The notes beneath the pieces were generated by a model. It was not told where the DNA came from, searched no databases, and saw only the letters and a program-made list of their open reading frames with translations. Source: an uncultured Bacilli bacterium (lineage in GTDB: Bacteria; Bacillota_I; Bacilli_A; RF39; UBA660). Taken from it: 64,000 bases of DNA. A program made the translations under genes and the position numbers. The stretch spans positions 1-64,000 of the forward strand of contig CALVJN010000004.1 in NCBI GenBank assembly GCA_944332205.1. Direction: 5' to 3'. Below are positions 40,400 to 50,198 of this stretch, one piece after another (within the stretch, counting starts at the first letter, position 1; each line of letters opens with the position of its first letter).

Positions 40400-41728
40400 A
40401 TGATAAGTAAACCAAAAGGATGTTACGATATTTATGGTGAAACTGCTAAAAAATGGCAATACGTTAATAAAATTATTGATTCGTTAATGGAAAAATATAA
40501 CTACAACTATATAAGAACACCAATATTTGAATCAAGTGAACTTTTTCATCGTGGAATTGGTGAAACAGCGGATGTTGTAACTAAAGAAACTTATGATTTT
40601 AATGATAGGGCAAATCGTAATATGACACTTCGACCTGAAGGAACAGCAGGGATTGTTAGAAGCTATATAGAAAACAAAATGTATGGAGATGCTAATCAAC
40701 CAATAAAATTATATTATAATGGTACTATGTATAGATATGAAAGACCACAGTCAGGTAGAGATAGAGAATTCACACAATTTGGTGTTGAAGTTTTAGGTGC
40801 TGATGATCCTATGGTTGACGCAGAAGTTATTTCTATACCAGTTGTTCTTTTATCTATGTTAGGTTTAAAAGGAATTAAAGTAAAAATTAATTCTTTAGGG
40901 GATAGAGAATCACGCGATAATTATCGTAATGCTTTATTAGATTATTTTAGACCTCATATTAAAGAGTTGTGTGAAGATTGTAATGACAGATTGGAAAAAA
41001 ATCCACTTAGAATTTTGGATTGTAAGGTTGATAAAGATAATCCATTGTTGAAAGATGCTCCTAAAACACTTGATTATTTGAATGAAGAAAGTAAGAAAAG
41101 ATTTGAAGAAGTAAAGTCTTTTCTTGATGAGCTAGGAGTTGATTACGAAGTCGATTATCGAATAGTAAGAGGATTAGATTATTACAATCACACAGTTTTT
41201 GAAATAGAAGCTGATGTTGAAGGCTTTGGTTCTAATAATGTTTTAGCAGGAGGAGGACGTTATAATGGATTAGTAGATACTTTAGGAGGCCCAAATACAT
41301 CATGCATTGGATTTGCTTGCGGAATTGGAAGAATTATTCAAGCACTAGATTTAGAAAAAGTTAGATTACCTATAATTGATGATATTGAAGTTTTTGTAAT
41401 GTATGTATCTGAAACTGAAAAAAAGTATGCAACTTCATTAGTTCAATATTTACGTGGTAATGGATTTCGTGTAGAAACAGTATACACTAAGCGTGGATTA
41501 AAAGCTCAATTTAAACAAGCTGATAGACTAAAAAGTAAGTATTTGATAATTTTAAATGATGACGATTTAAAAAATGATGAAATAAAGATAAAAAACAATA
41601 AAACAAAAGAAGAAGAATTAATAGGAATTGATTACTTAATATATTATTTAGATGAACATTTAAGTGATGAAATTTCAGATTTAGATTATGATGAATGTAG
41701 ATGTGGAGGTCATGATGAAAAGATATAA
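40400..41728 (+). CDS. hisS: histidyl-tRNA synthetase
   Basis: Class II synthetase, 442 residues. It begins KPKGCYDIYGETAKKWQYV. Motif 2 lies in YERPQSGRDREFTQFGVEVL (about 114-133), the histidine-specific region is RGLDYYNHTVFEI, and motif 3 is in SCIGFACGIGRII. A C-terminal anticodon domain follows, with a His/Cys-rich tail (DECRCGGHDEK). GGAGGAATATGT precedes ATG. It overlaps aspS by 14 bases; both follow the T-box. Confidence 0.96.
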   Translation: MISKPKGCYDIYGETAKKWQYVNKIIDSLMEKYNYNYIRTPIFESSELFHRGIGETADVVTKETYDFNDRANRNMTLRPEGTAGIVRSYIENKMYGDANQPIKLYYNGTMYRYERPQSGRDREFTQFGVEVLGADDPMVDAEVISIPVVLLSMLGLKGIKVKINSLGDRESRDNYRNALLDYFRPHIKELCEDCNDRLEKNPLRILDCKVDKDNPLLKDAPKTLDYLNEESKKRFEEVKSFLDELGVDYEVDYRIVRGLDYYNHTVFEIEADVEGFGSNNVLAGGGRYNGLVDTLGGPNTSCIGFACGIGRIIQALDLEKVRLPIIDDIEVFVMYVSETEKKYATSLVQYLRGNGFRVETVYTKRGLKAQFKQADRLKSKYLIILNDDDLKNDEIKIKNNKTKEEELIGIDYLIYYLDEHLSDEISDLDYDECRCGGHDEKI

Positions 41729-43463
41729 TAATGCACAATTTAATATTGAAGATGTTGGAAAGAAAGTAGAGCTTTATGGCTGGGTTCAAAAGAAAAGAAA
41801 TTTAGGAGGTCTCGTTTTTATCGATTTAAGAGATCGCTCTGGAATAATTCAAGTAGTTATTACGCCAGAAAATGAATACTATGATTTAGCTTCATCATTA
41901 AAAAGTGAATCAGTAATAAGTGTTACAGGAACAATAAGTGAAAGAGAAAGCAAAAATTTAAAACTTAAAACTGGTGATATAGAAGTATTAACAGATAAAT
42001 TAGAACTAATCAACCCTTCAATTGATATTCCTTTTGAAATATTGGATGATACAACAGCGCTTGAAGATACAAGATTGAAATACCGCTATTTAGATATAAG
42101 ACGTGATGCAATTAAAAATAATCTTATTTTACGTCATAATGTTACGATGATTACAAGGAATTTTTTATCTGAAAGCGGGTTTATAGAAGTTGAAACTCCA
42201 ATTTTATGCGTTCCAACTCCAGAAGGTGCTAGAGACTACTTAGTTCCTTCAAGAATTTCTAATGGAAATTTTTATGCTCTACCACAGTCTCCGCAAATTT
42301 TTAAACAGCTTTTAATGATAGGTGGAATAGAAAAATATTTTCAAATTGCAAGATGCTTTCGTGATGAAGATTTACGTGCTGATAGACAACCAGAATTTAC
42401 GCAAATTGATATTGAAATGAGTTTTTCTTCTGAAGATGATATATTTTCAGTAGTAGAAGGTTTAATGAAAGAAATTTTTAAAAAAGTAAAAAATATTGAA
42501 TTAGATAAATTTGAAAGACTTACTTATGATGAATGTATTAATCGTTTTGGAACGGATAAACCTGATACTAGATATGAGATGGAAATAGTTGATATTACAG
42601 AAATATTTAGTAAAACTTTCTTTGAAATTTTTAGTAATATAATAGCAAATGGTGGAATAATAAATGCAATTGTATTAAGAGATTTAGCTTCTACAGTATC
42701 ACGAAAAGATATTGATAAATATACTGAATTTGTAAAAATATATAAAGCTAAAGCATTGTCATATCTAAAATATAACAATGGAATTTTATCCGGGTCTATT
42801 TCAAAGATATTAAACGATAAAGAACAAGAAAGTCTTATTGATAAATTAAACTTGAAAGAAAACGATATGGTTTTTATTGTTGCAGATAAAAAGCAAATTG
42901 TAAAAACTGCTTTAGGCGCATTAAGAATTAAATTAGCTAATCAATATAATTTGATAAACAATGAAATTTATAATTTCTTATGGGTTACGGACTTTCCGAT
43001 GTTTGAGTATTCAGAGGAAGAGAAAAGATATGTAGCTGCTCATCATCCATTTACTTCTCCAAGATTAGAAGACGTTGATAAGCTTCTTACTGATAAGGAA
43101 AATTGTTATTCTCGTGCATATGATTTGGTTTTAAATGGATATGAATTACTTAGTGGTTCAGTTAGAATTCATGATAGTTTTGTTCAAGAAAAAGTCTTTG
43201 AAGCAATTAACATGACACCTAAAGAAGCTGAAGAAAAATTTGGATTCTTTTTAGAAGCTTTTAAGTACGGAGCACCACCACATTGTGGAGTAGGTATTGG
43301 TCTTGAAAGATTAATTATGATACTTGCCAATACTGATAATATTAGAGACGTTGTAGCATTTCCTAAAACTGCCAGCGCATCATGTTTAATGACTGAAGCT
43401 CCAAATAAAGTAAGCTCTAAACAGCTTTCAGAATTGGGAATAGAAGTTATAAACAATAAGTAA
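41715..43463 (+). CDS. aspS: aspartyl-tRNA synthetase
   Basis: Class II synthetase of about 582 residues. It has an N-terminal OB anticodon domain (YGWVQKKRNLGGLVFIDLRD), motif 2 CFRDEDLRADRQPEFTQID (about 213), a bacterial GAD insertion domain (about 290-400) and motif 3 GVGIGLERLIMIL. The start is ATG 41715 (or 41712), with GGAGGT inside the hisS end; in-frame codons further upstream are hisS-internal. Translation is coupled to hisS. A terminator follows. Confidence 0.96.
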   Translation: MKRYNNAQFNIEDVGKKVELYGWVQKKRNLGGLVFIDLRDRSGIIQVVITPENEYYDLASSLKSESVISVTGTISERESKNLKLKTGDIEVLTDKLELINPSIDIPFEILDDTTALEDTRLKYRYLDIRRDAIKNNLILRHNVTMITRNFLSESGFIEVETPILCVPTPEGARDYLVPSRISNGNFYALPQSPQIFKQLLMIGGIEKYFQIARCFRDEDLRADRQPEFTQIDIEMSFSSEDDIFSVVEGLMKEIFKKVKNIELDKFERLTYDECINRFGTDKPDTRYEMEIVDITEIFSKTFFEIFSNIIANGGIINAIVLRDLASTVSRKDIDKYTEFVKIYKAKALSYLKYNNGILSGSISKILNDKEQESLIDKLNLKENDMVFIVADKKQIVKTALGALRIKLANQYNLINNEIYNFLWVTDFPMFEYSEEEKRYVAAHHPFTSPRLEDVDKLLTDKENCYSRAYDLVLNGYELLSGSVRIHDSFVQEKVFEAINMTPKEAEEKFGFFLEAFKYGAPPHCGVGIGLERLIMILANTDNIRDVVAFPKTASASCLMTEAPNKVSSKQLSELGIEVINNK

Positions 43464-43482
43464 GGCATAAAAGCCTTTTTTG
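43462..43482 (+). terminator. Terminator after aspS
   Basis: AAGGC (43462-43466) pairs with GCCTT (43473-43477), followed by T residues. Short stem. Confidence 0.6.
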
Positions 43483-43562
43483 GTTTTAATTAATATTTGA
43501 ATTTACAAAAAAATATACTAATGTATAATTCTAATTTGTTAGATTTTATAAGGAGAATTTTT

Positions 43563-43943
43563 ATGGAACAAAGTTTAATAGATGAATATAATAACAAGAG
43601 CAAGGATAGAATAAGTTGTGATAATTCTGTTAGTGAATATAAGGAAACACTAGAAGATTGTCGAATGGAGTTAATTAATTTAAAAATAGAAAGTAGTAAT
43701 GCCTTTTCTATTTTATGTCATCCCATTAGAACAATTAGAGTTAATTACTATTTAAGAAAACTATCTGAAATAGAAAACAGGTTCTATTCATTATTAGATG
43801 CAGATTTATTAAATTTTATTGATGATACTGCTCCTATTACTGAAGAAGCTTTAACTGAGGCCTATAGATTTTATAAGCCCATACAAATTAGAACTTTTAT
43901 TAATAAAAGTTCATCAACTTTAAAAAAAATGTTAATTCGATAG
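43563..43943 (+). CDS. uncharacterised small soluble protein
   Basis: 126 residues, predicted mainly helical and acidic in the N-terminal half, more basic at the C-terminus. No transmembrane helix, signal or known motif was seen. The start is ATG 43563 with AAGGAGAA upstream; in-frame sequence before it is not preceded by a ribosome site. It stands alone between the aspS terminator and yebC. Confidence 0.65.
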   Translation: MEQSLIDEYNNKSKDRISCDNSVSEYKETLEDCRMELINLKIESSNAFSILCHPIRTIRVNYYLRKLSEIENRFYSLLDADLLNFIDDTAPITEEALTEAYRFYKPIQIRTFINKSSSTLKKMLIR

Positions 43944-44009
43944 AAAATTTATTAAATATTTGCAATATTTTTGTTATACTAAGATAGAAATAATTAAAGA
44001 GGTGAATTT

Positions 44010-44729
44010 ATGAGTGGACATTCAAAATGGGCAACAATTCATAGAAAAAAAGGTGAATTGGATGCTGCAAGAGGTAAAATATTTCAAAAAATAGCAAAAG
44101 AAATTTATGTTGCTGCAAAAGGAACAAATGGTGATCCTGACTCTAATCCTGCTTTACGCGCTGTAATTGAAAAAGCAAGAGGAAATAATATGCCTAAAGA
44201 GAATATTCAAAAGGCAATAGATAAAGCAATTGGAGCAGGTGACGCCGAAAACTATGAACAAGTTCGTTATGAAGGATATGCTTCTGGTGGAGTAGCCTTA
44301 ATGATTGATTGTTTAACAGATAACCGTAATAGAACTGCTATGTTAGTAAGAAGTACACTTACTAAAAAAGGTGGAAATTTAGGAACAGATGGTTCTGTAT
44401 CTTATTTATTCGAAAGAAAAGGTGTCATTGTAATAGATAAAAAATTAGATGAAGATACCATTATGTTAACAGCTTTAGATAACGGAGCAGTAGATGTTGT
44501 TGTCAATGATGATAGTTATGAAATATATACAACTACGGATAGCTTTTTGAAAGTTAAAGATGCTTTAGAAATTTTAGGTGTAAAAGAATTTATAACTAGC
44601 GAAATAACTTTTATCGCTAAAAATACTATAAATTTAGATGATGAAACAAAAGAAAAAGTTTTGGAATTAGTTGAACAATTAGATGATCTTGATGATGTAC
44701 AAAACGTATATCATAATTTAGAAGTCTAA
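44010..44729 (+). CDS. yebC: YebC/PmpR family protein
   Basis: 239 residues. It starts with the invariant MSGHSKWATIHRKKG and contains NPALRAVIEKARGNNMPKEN and YEGYASGGVALMID. The family was named for transcriptional regulation; recent work links members to translation of difficult sequences, so the exact role here is open. GAGGTGAA precedes ATG. gpsA starts 12 bases downstream. Confidence 0.95.
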   Translation: MSGHSKWATIHRKKGELDAARGKIFQKIAKEIYVAAKGTNGDPDSNPALRAVIEKARGNNMPKENIQKAIDKAIGAGDAENYEQVRYEGYASGGVALMIDCLTDNRNRTAMLVRSTLTKKGGNLGTDGSVSYLFERKGVIVIDKKLDEDTIMLTALDNGAVDVVVNDDSYEIYTTTDSFLKVKDALEILGVKEFITSEITFIAKNTINLDDETKEKVLELVEQLDDLDDVQNVYHNLEV

Positions 44730-44741
44730 GCTGAGGTTTAA

Positions 44742-45719
44742 ATGAATATAGCTATATTAGGAACAGGGGCGTATGGAATTGCTTTAGCTCTTATGTTTCA
44801 TAAAAACAATAACAAAGTAAAAATGTGGACAAAGTTTAAAGAAGAAAAAGATTCTATTTTAAAAAATAGAATTAATGAAAAAGTATTACCAAATGTAAAA
44901 ATACCAGAAGACATTATAATTTCTAATAATTTTGAAAAAGTAGTAGAAGATGCCAATCTTATTGTTATTGCTGTGCCAGCAGCATTTGTTGATGATGTTA
45001 GTATTAAATTAAAAGAATATATAAAAAAAGATCAATATGTTCTTTTAGCTTCAAAAGGAATAGAAAGAGATAGTTGTCTTTTTGTTGGAGATATTTTTAA
45101 TAAACATATAAAAACAAAAAAATATGCAATTGTATCTGGACCTTCGTTTGCAATTGATATAGTTACTAATTGTCCTATTGGGTTAACTATTGCTAGTAAA
45201 AGTAAAAAAACTATAAAATTGGTAAAATCATGTCTAGAAAGTGATACATTAAAATTAAGAAGTACTACTGATATTATTGGTGTTGAAATTTGTGGATCAA
45301 TAAAGAATGTTATAGCAATAGCAGCAGGTATTTTAGATGGCATGGGCTATCCAGAATCAACTCAAGCTATGTTTATTACAGAATCTTTACACGACATAAA
45401 AGAGTTGATTAATAAATTGGGAGGAGATAAAAAAACTATTTTATCTTTTGCCGGATTTGGTGATTTACTATTAACTGCCACTAGCAAAAAAAGTAGAAAT
45501 TTTTCTTATGGATATATGATAGGAAAAAAAGAAGATAAAAATAAGATTAACAAATATGTAAAAAATACTACTATTGAAGGTCTTTACACAATAAAATCAA
45601 TTTATAAATTATTAAAAAATAAAAAAGTAAAAATACCTATTATTAATTTAATTTATGACATTATAGAAAATAAAAAAGAAGTAGAAAAACTTCCAGAATT
45701 TTTGATATCAAAAAAATAA
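44742..45719 (+). CDS. gpsA: NAD(P)-dependent glycerol-3-phosphate dehydrogenase
   Basis: Reduces dihydroxyacetone phosphate to sn-glycerol-3-phosphate for phospholipid synthesis. The nucleotide-binding loop is ILGTGAYGIALA at the N-terminus. Signatures SKGIERD, GPSFAIDI, the catalytic-lysine block GSIKNVIAIAAGILDGMGYP and GFGDLLLTATSKKSRN are all present. 325 residues, normal. TGAGGTTTAA precedes ATG. Likely cotranscribed with yebC. Confidence 0.95.
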   Translation: MNIAILGTGAYGIALALMFHKNNNKVKMWTKFKEEKDSILKNRINEKVLPNVKIPEDIIISNNFEKVVEDANLIVIAVPAAFVDDVSIKLKEYIKKDQYVLLASKGIERDSCLFVGDIFNKHIKTKKYAIVSGPSFAIDIVTNCPIGLTIASKSKKTIKLVKSCLESDTLKLRSTTDIIGVEICGSIKNVIAIAAGILDGMGYPESTQAMFITESLHDIKELINKLGGDKKTILSFAGFGDLLLTATSKKSRNFSYGYMIGKKEDKNKINKYVKNTTIEGLYTIKSIYKLLKNKKVKIPIINLIYDIIENKKEVEKLPEFLISKK

Positions 45720-45750
45720 CAAATGAGTTAATATTCATTTGTTTTTTATT
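45719..45750. terminator. Bidirectional terminator, gpsA and DNA glycosylase
   Basis: ACAAATGA (45719-45726) pairs with TCATTTGT (45735-45742). T-runs follow on both strands, serving the two convergent genes. Confidence 0.75.
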
Positions 45751-46243
45751 TAGTATCAGTTTTTTCTTTAATTATTTTATAATAAGAAAGTAGAATATTA
45801 TCGATATTTTTAGGACAATTAGCAGCTGAAGTACTAGGTAAATATATTGCCTCTATTTTAGTATTTTGATAACATAATTTTTTATATAGATCATATGCTT
45901 TTCTTCCAGTAGTAAAAATAGTAGTAATAGAAGAGTTATTTAATATAATAGATAAATCATTAGCAACGGGATTTTTTATTGAACTATCACTAGATGAAGA
46001 AATTTCGCAGCTTTGTAAAACGTCAAATAAGGCAATTTTATTTTTTTTTAAAAACATAATTTTTTCTTCTTTAGAACTTCCAATTTTAGTATCGTAAACT
46101 TTTTCTAATGTAGTCCAAAATTTATTTGTAGGGTGTGAATAATAAAATCCTAATTCGCGTGATTTTAAGGAAGGCATACTTCCTAATATTAATACTTTGG
46201 AATCATTAAAATAGATAGGTTCTAATGTATGAAAGACTAGCAT
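45746..46243 (-). CDS. DNA-deoxyinosine glycosylase (UDG family 6)
   Basis: A 165-residue uracil-DNA-glycosylase-superfamily enzyme. It opens HTLEPIYFNDSKVLILGSMP, with SLKSRELGFYYSHPTNKFW typical of the family that removes hypoxanthine from DNA. The C-terminal motif LPSTSAANC is the counterpart of the UDG 'HPS' motif. GGTGATATT precedes ATG on the minus strand. It complements MutM in base-excision repair. Confidence 0.88.
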   Translation of the reverse strand: MLVFHTLEPIYFNDSKVLILGSMPSLKSRELGFYYSHPTNKFWTTLEKVYDTKIGSSKEEKIMFLKKNKIALFDVLQSCEISSSSDSSIKNPVANDLSIILNNSSITTIFTTGRKAYDLYKKLCYQNTKIEAIYLPSTSAANCPKNIDNILLSYYKIIKEKTDTK

Positions 46244-46317
46244 AATATCACCAAAAATAATATATCTTTTTTCTTATATTTAAGCAATATTTTTATAAGA
46301 TAATAAATTTAAAAATA

Positions 46318-46346
46318 TTTACATATTAAAATAATTACTATATAAT
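46318..46346 (+). promoter_or_regulatory. sigma-A promoter for lysS
   Basis: TTTACA (46318-46323), 17 bases and TATAAT (46341-46346). Confidence 0.75.
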
Positions 46347-46374
46347 ATATTCAAATTGAAAAGGAGTAATCTTT

Positions 46375-47853
46375 ATGAGAGAATTTACAGAACAAGAGTT
46401 AGTTAGAAGAGAAAAACTTGATTTTTTAAGAGAAAAAGGAATTGATCCTTTTGGTAAAAAATATGATGTTAATACTACGACTAAAGATTTAAAAGAAGAA
46501 TTTGAAAGTAGTACAACAGAAGAGCTTGATGAATTAAAAAAAGAAGTTTCTATTGCAGGAAGAATTATGACAAAAAGAGGTAAAGGTAAAGCAGGATTTA
46601 TAAACCTTCAAGATAAATATGGACAAATTCAAATATATATTAAATTAGATAATATTGGAGAAGAAGCCTATTCTGTATTTGATAAATCAGATTTAGGAGA
46701 TATAGTAGGGATTAAAGGAACTGTTATGCGTACTCATATGGGAGAATTGAGTATTCGTGCTTTAGAATTTACACATCTAGTTAAAGCCCTTCGCCCTCTT
46801 CCAGATAAATTTCATGGTTTAGTTGATATTGAAGAGAGATTCAGAAGAAGATATGTTGATTTAATAGTTAATGAAGATGCTCGCAAGGTAGCATTTTCTA
46901 GAGCAAAGATTATCAGATCAATTCAACATTATTTAGATAATCTTGGCTATACAGAAGTAGAAACTCCAGTTTTAGGAACTATTCTAGGTGGTGCAGCAGC
47001 TAGACCATTTGTTACGCATCATAACACTTTAGATATTGATATGTATTTAAGAATTGCTACTGAGCTATCACTAAAAAGACTTATCGTTGGAGGAATGGAT
47101 GCTGTATATGAAATTGGAAGGTTATTTAGAAATGAAGGAATGGATAAAAATCATAATCCAGAATTTACTACAATTGAAGTATATAAAGCGTATAGTGATT
47201 TAGAAGGTATGATGGAATTAACAGAAGGAATTATTTGTAACGCTTGTATGGAAATAAATAATTCTTATGATATAGAATTTCGTGGACAAAAGATATCATT
47301 AAAACCAGGATTTAAAAAGATCTCAATGTGTGAAGCAATAAAGAAAGAAACGGGAATAGATTTCAAAAATGTCAAAACTTTTGAAGAAGCTAAGAAAATT
47401 GCAGAAGAACATAATATCGAAATAGAAAACCATTTTAGCTTTGGCCACATAGTAAATGCTTTCTTTGAGAAATATGTTGAAGAAACATTAATTGAACCAA
47501 CATTTGTTTATGAGTATCCAATAGAAATAACACCACTTGCTAAAAAAGAACCAAGTGACGAAAGGTTTACTCAAAGATTTGAACTTTTTATTGCTGGGGG
47601 AGAATATGCTAATGCTTATACTGAATTAAATGATCCAATAGATCAGTATGAAAGGTTTGAAAATCAATTAAAAGAAAAAGAATTAGGAAATGAAGAAGCA
47701 AATGAAATGGATATTGATTTTATAGAAGCATTAGAATACGGAATGCCACCAACAGGTGGAATGGGAATGGGAATAGACCGTTTAGTAATGTTACTTACTA
47801 ATAGTGAGACAATAAGAGAAGTAATTTTATTCCCAACAATGAAATTAAAGTAA
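46375..47853 (+). CDS. lysS: lysyl-tRNA synthetase, class II
   Basis: 492 residues. The N-terminal OB domain has VSIAGRIMTKRGKGKAGFI. Motif 1 is in GYTEVETPVLGTILGGAAAR, motif 2 is FRNEGMDKNHNPEFTTIE and motif 3 is GGMGMGIDRLVMLL. AAAAGGAGTAAT precedes ATG. Unlike valS and hisS-aspS it has no T-box and only a short leader, so it seems constitutively expressed. Confidence 0.97.
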   Translation: MREFTEQELVRREKLDFLREKGIDPFGKKYDVNTTTKDLKEEFESSTTEELDELKKEVSIAGRIMTKRGKGKAGFINLQDKYGQIQIYIKLDNIGEEAYSVFDKSDLGDIVGIKGTVMRTHMGELSIRALEFTHLVKALRPLPDKFHGLVDIEERFRRRYVDLIVNEDARKVAFSRAKIIRSIQHYLDNLGYTEVETPVLGTILGGAAARPFVTHHNTLDIDMYLRIATELSLKRLIVGGMDAVYEIGRLFRNEGMDKNHNPEFTTIEVYKAYSDLEGMMELTEGIICNACMEINNSYDIEFRGQKISLKPGFKKISMCEAIKKETGIDFKNVKTFEEAKKIAEEHNIEIENHFSFGHIVNAFFEKYVEETLIEPTFVYEYPIEITPLAKKEPSDERFTQRFELFIAGGEYANAYTELNDPIDQYERFENQLKEKELGNEEANEMDIDFIEALEYGMPPTGGMGMGIDRLVMLLTNSETIREVILFPTMKLK

Positions 47854-47860
47854 TTAAATG

Positions 47861-47894
47861 AGTTCATTTTATATTTATAATTTGAACTTTTTTT
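47861..47894 (+). terminator. Terminator after lysS
   Basis: AGTTCA (47861-47866) pairs with TGAACT (47883-47888), followed by a run of T. Confidence 0.6.
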
Positions 47895-47946
47895 ATTGCA
47901 CAAATATATTACCAAGTAGTAAAATATTATGAGAAAGGATAATATC

Positions 47947-48603
47947 ATGACTTTAAAAGAAAAAATTGAAATACCAAAATATTCACTAGGCGAGGAAATA
48001 ATGAGTGCAATAACTCATGGAATAGGAGCATTATTATCAGTTGCTGCTTTAGTTATCTGTATTGTTTTTAGTGCAATAAGTGGAAGTGCATTGTCTGTTG
48101 TAAGCAGTTGTATCTATGGTACTACACTAATAATTCTTTATACAATGTCTACATTATATCATTCATTAAAAGTAAATAATGCTAAAAGAGTATTTAGAAT
48201 TATTGATCATTGTAGTATATATCTTTTAATTGCTGGAACATATACTCCTTTTACATTGTTAGCTTTACCAAAAACTATTGGATTAATATTATTTTCAATA
48301 ATATGGATAGTAGCAATATTAGGTATTGTTCTGAATTCTGTAGACTTAAAAAAATTTAGAGTTATTTCTTTTATGAGTTACCTCATATTAGGCTGGATTA
48401 TTATTTTTGCTTTTAAACCATTAACTGAAACAGTAGCTAAATCGGGGATAATGTTATTAGTTGCTGGCGGATTTTGTTATACTGTAGGTTGTATTTTTTA
48501 TGGCGCTGGAAATAAAATTAAATATATGCATTCAATATTTCATTTATTTGTTTTAGCAGGGTCAATTCTTCATTTCTTTTCTATATTACTTTATGTTATT
48601 TAA
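47947..48603 (+). CDS. hemolysin III / PAQR family membrane protein
   Basis: 218 residues with seven predicted transmembrane helices. Family signatures include EEIMSAITHGIGALLSVAAL, 'STLYHSL', IIDHCSIYLLIAGTYTPF and a late H in 'HSIFHLFVLAGSILHFF'. These are the metal-coordinating histidines and Asp of the PAQR/HlyIII fold. Function is uncertain; the hemolysin name is historical, and related proteins affect lipid homeostasis. The start is ATG 47947 with GAAAGGA upstream. Confidence 0.92.
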   Translation: MTLKEKIEIPKYSLGEEIMSAITHGIGALLSVAALVICIVFSAISGSALSVVSSCIYGTTLIILYTMSTLYHSLKVNNAKRVFRIIDHCSIYLLIAGTYTPFTLLALPKTIGLILFSIIWIVAILGIVLNSVDLKKFRVISFMSYLILGWIIIFAFKPLTETVAKSGIMLLVAGGFCYTVGCIFYGAGNKIKYMHSIFHLFVLAGSILHFFSILLYVI

Positions 48604-48671
48604 ATAATGCAATAAATTAAGTAGAAGTATTAAAAAAATTTAAAATTTGTTATAATTATAATGTGATAGAT

Positions 48672-50150
48672 ATGAAAAAATATAAGTTTTATATATTATT
48701 GGTTATAACAATCTTATGCATGACAATTATATTAACTAGGAAAGAATTTCAAAATGATACTTTCTATACTATAAAAGTAGGAGAACAGATATTTAAAACA
48801 GGAATTGATATGAAAGATCACTTTTCTTGGATGAATAATCTTTCTTATACTTATCCTCATTGGTTATATGATGTTATTATTTTTTTAATTTATAATTTGT
48901 TTGGATTTACAGGAATATATATATCAACATTAATTTTTGCAAACATTTTATTGATTACTATGTATTTTACATTAAATAATATAATTAAGAATAAAGGATT
49001 ATCATATATATTAGTAGTAATTCTAGGCTTAACTTTGAAAAACTTTATAACTGCAAGGGCACAGTTAATAAGTTTTATTCTCTTCCTGCTAATTTTATAT
49101 TTTATTGAAAAATTGCGTGAAAATGGTAAAAAAAAATATATATATTATATATTTATTTTCTCATTATTAATTGCTAACTTTCATTCGGCAGTATTTCCTT
49201 TTATATTTGCATTATTTCTTCCATATATAGTATCAGATTTTCTTTTTCTTTTTTTTAAGAAAATAAATAAAAATAATTTTAAAAAAATAAATTTTGGTAA
49301 GATTGAAATTGATAGTCCAAAAAATTTTAAAAAAATTATTATAGCATTTTTAGCATCACTTTTATCTGGTATTTTTACTCCAAATTTCCCTATAGCATGT
49401 ACATATTTTATTAAAACAAAGATGGGAATAACTATGTCTTATATAACGGAACATTTACCAACTACTATCGATAAAAGGCCAGAATTCTTTATAATAATTG
49501 GAATATTAATAATTTTAGTGTTACAACGAAAGATAAAAATAAGTTTAAATGATTTATTTTTGCTTGGTGGGCTATCTTTTTTAACGCTTATGTCTAAAAG
49601 AAGTTATGCTTTGTTTGCTATTTTATCTATATTTAGTATAGGAAGAATAATAAATCAATTTTTTAATGCAAAGTTAAAGAAAGAAAAAATAGAAGAATTC
49701 TTAAATAATGACATTACTTTTATTACATTTAATTTATTATTTATTATTTCGTCTGTTTTAATAATTAATAGTAACACTTCAAAAGATTATATTAATTATA
49801 GTAAATATCCAGAAAAGGCAAGTAACTATATACTAGAAAATTTAAATATCAAGAACATAAGAATATATAACGAATATAATTTTGGAAGCTATTTATTATT
49901 TAAAAATATTCCAGTTTTTATAGATTCAAGAGCTGATTTATATACAGAAGAATTTAATAAAGACTGTACTATTTTTAAAGATGGCGTTGTAAGAAAAGCA
50001 AGCAATTATGAAGAAATATTTAGTAAATATAAAATTTCTCATATTCTTATTTATAATACTAATATTTTAAATACTATTCTTAAAAATGATAATAATTATA
50101 GAAAGATATATATTGATAAATATTTTAGTATATATGAAAAATTGACATAA
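48672..50150 (+). CDS. multispanning membrane protein, GT-C glycosyltransferase-like
   Basis: 492 residues with about ten transmembrane helices. After the first helix comes an exposed loop FYTIKVGEQIFKTGIDMKDH followed by FSW, with Asp/His residues placed like the first loop of GT-C enzymes. Near the C-terminus is FIDSRADLYTEEF, a motif common in this uncharacterised membrane family, then a soluble segment. It may transfer a lipid-linked sugar, but no acceptor or donor is evident. ATG 48672 has a weak ribosome site; TATAAT occurs at 48651. Confidence 0.65.
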   Translation: MKKYKFYILLVITILCMTIILTRKEFQNDTFYTIKVGEQIFKTGIDMKDHFSWMNNLSYTYPHWLYDVIIFLIYNLFGFTGIYISTLIFANILLITMYFTLNNIIKNKGLSYILVVILGLTLKNFITARAQLISFILFLLILYFIEKLRENGKKKYIYYIFIFSLLIANFHSAVFPFIFALFLPYIVSDFLFLFFKKINKNNFKKINFGKIEIDSPKNFKKIIIAFLASLLSGIFTPNFPIACTYFIKTKMGITMSYITEHLPTTIDKRPEFFIIIGILIILVLQRKIKISLNDLFLLGGLSFLTLMSKRSYALFAILSIFSIGRIINQFFNAKLKKEKIEEFLNNDITFITFNLLFIISSVLIINSNTSKDYINYSKYPEKASNYILENLNIKNIRIYNEYNFGSYLLFKNIPVFIDSRADLYTEEFNKDCTIFKDGVVRKASNYEEIFSKYKISHILIYNTNILNTILKNDNNYRKIYIDKYFSIYEKLT

Positions 50151-50170
50151 ATTATAATTTATGTTATAAT
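50142..50170 (+). promoter_or_regulatory. consensus sigma-A promoter with palindromic spacer
   Basis: TTGACA (50142-50147), 17 bases and TATAAT (50165-50170). The 18-base perfect palindrome CATAAATTATAATTTATG (50146-50163) fills the spacer. The -35 overlaps the stop of the upstream gene. Confidence 0.7.
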
Positions 50171-50198
50171 TACCAAGCATGAATGGGGGGAAAGTAAT

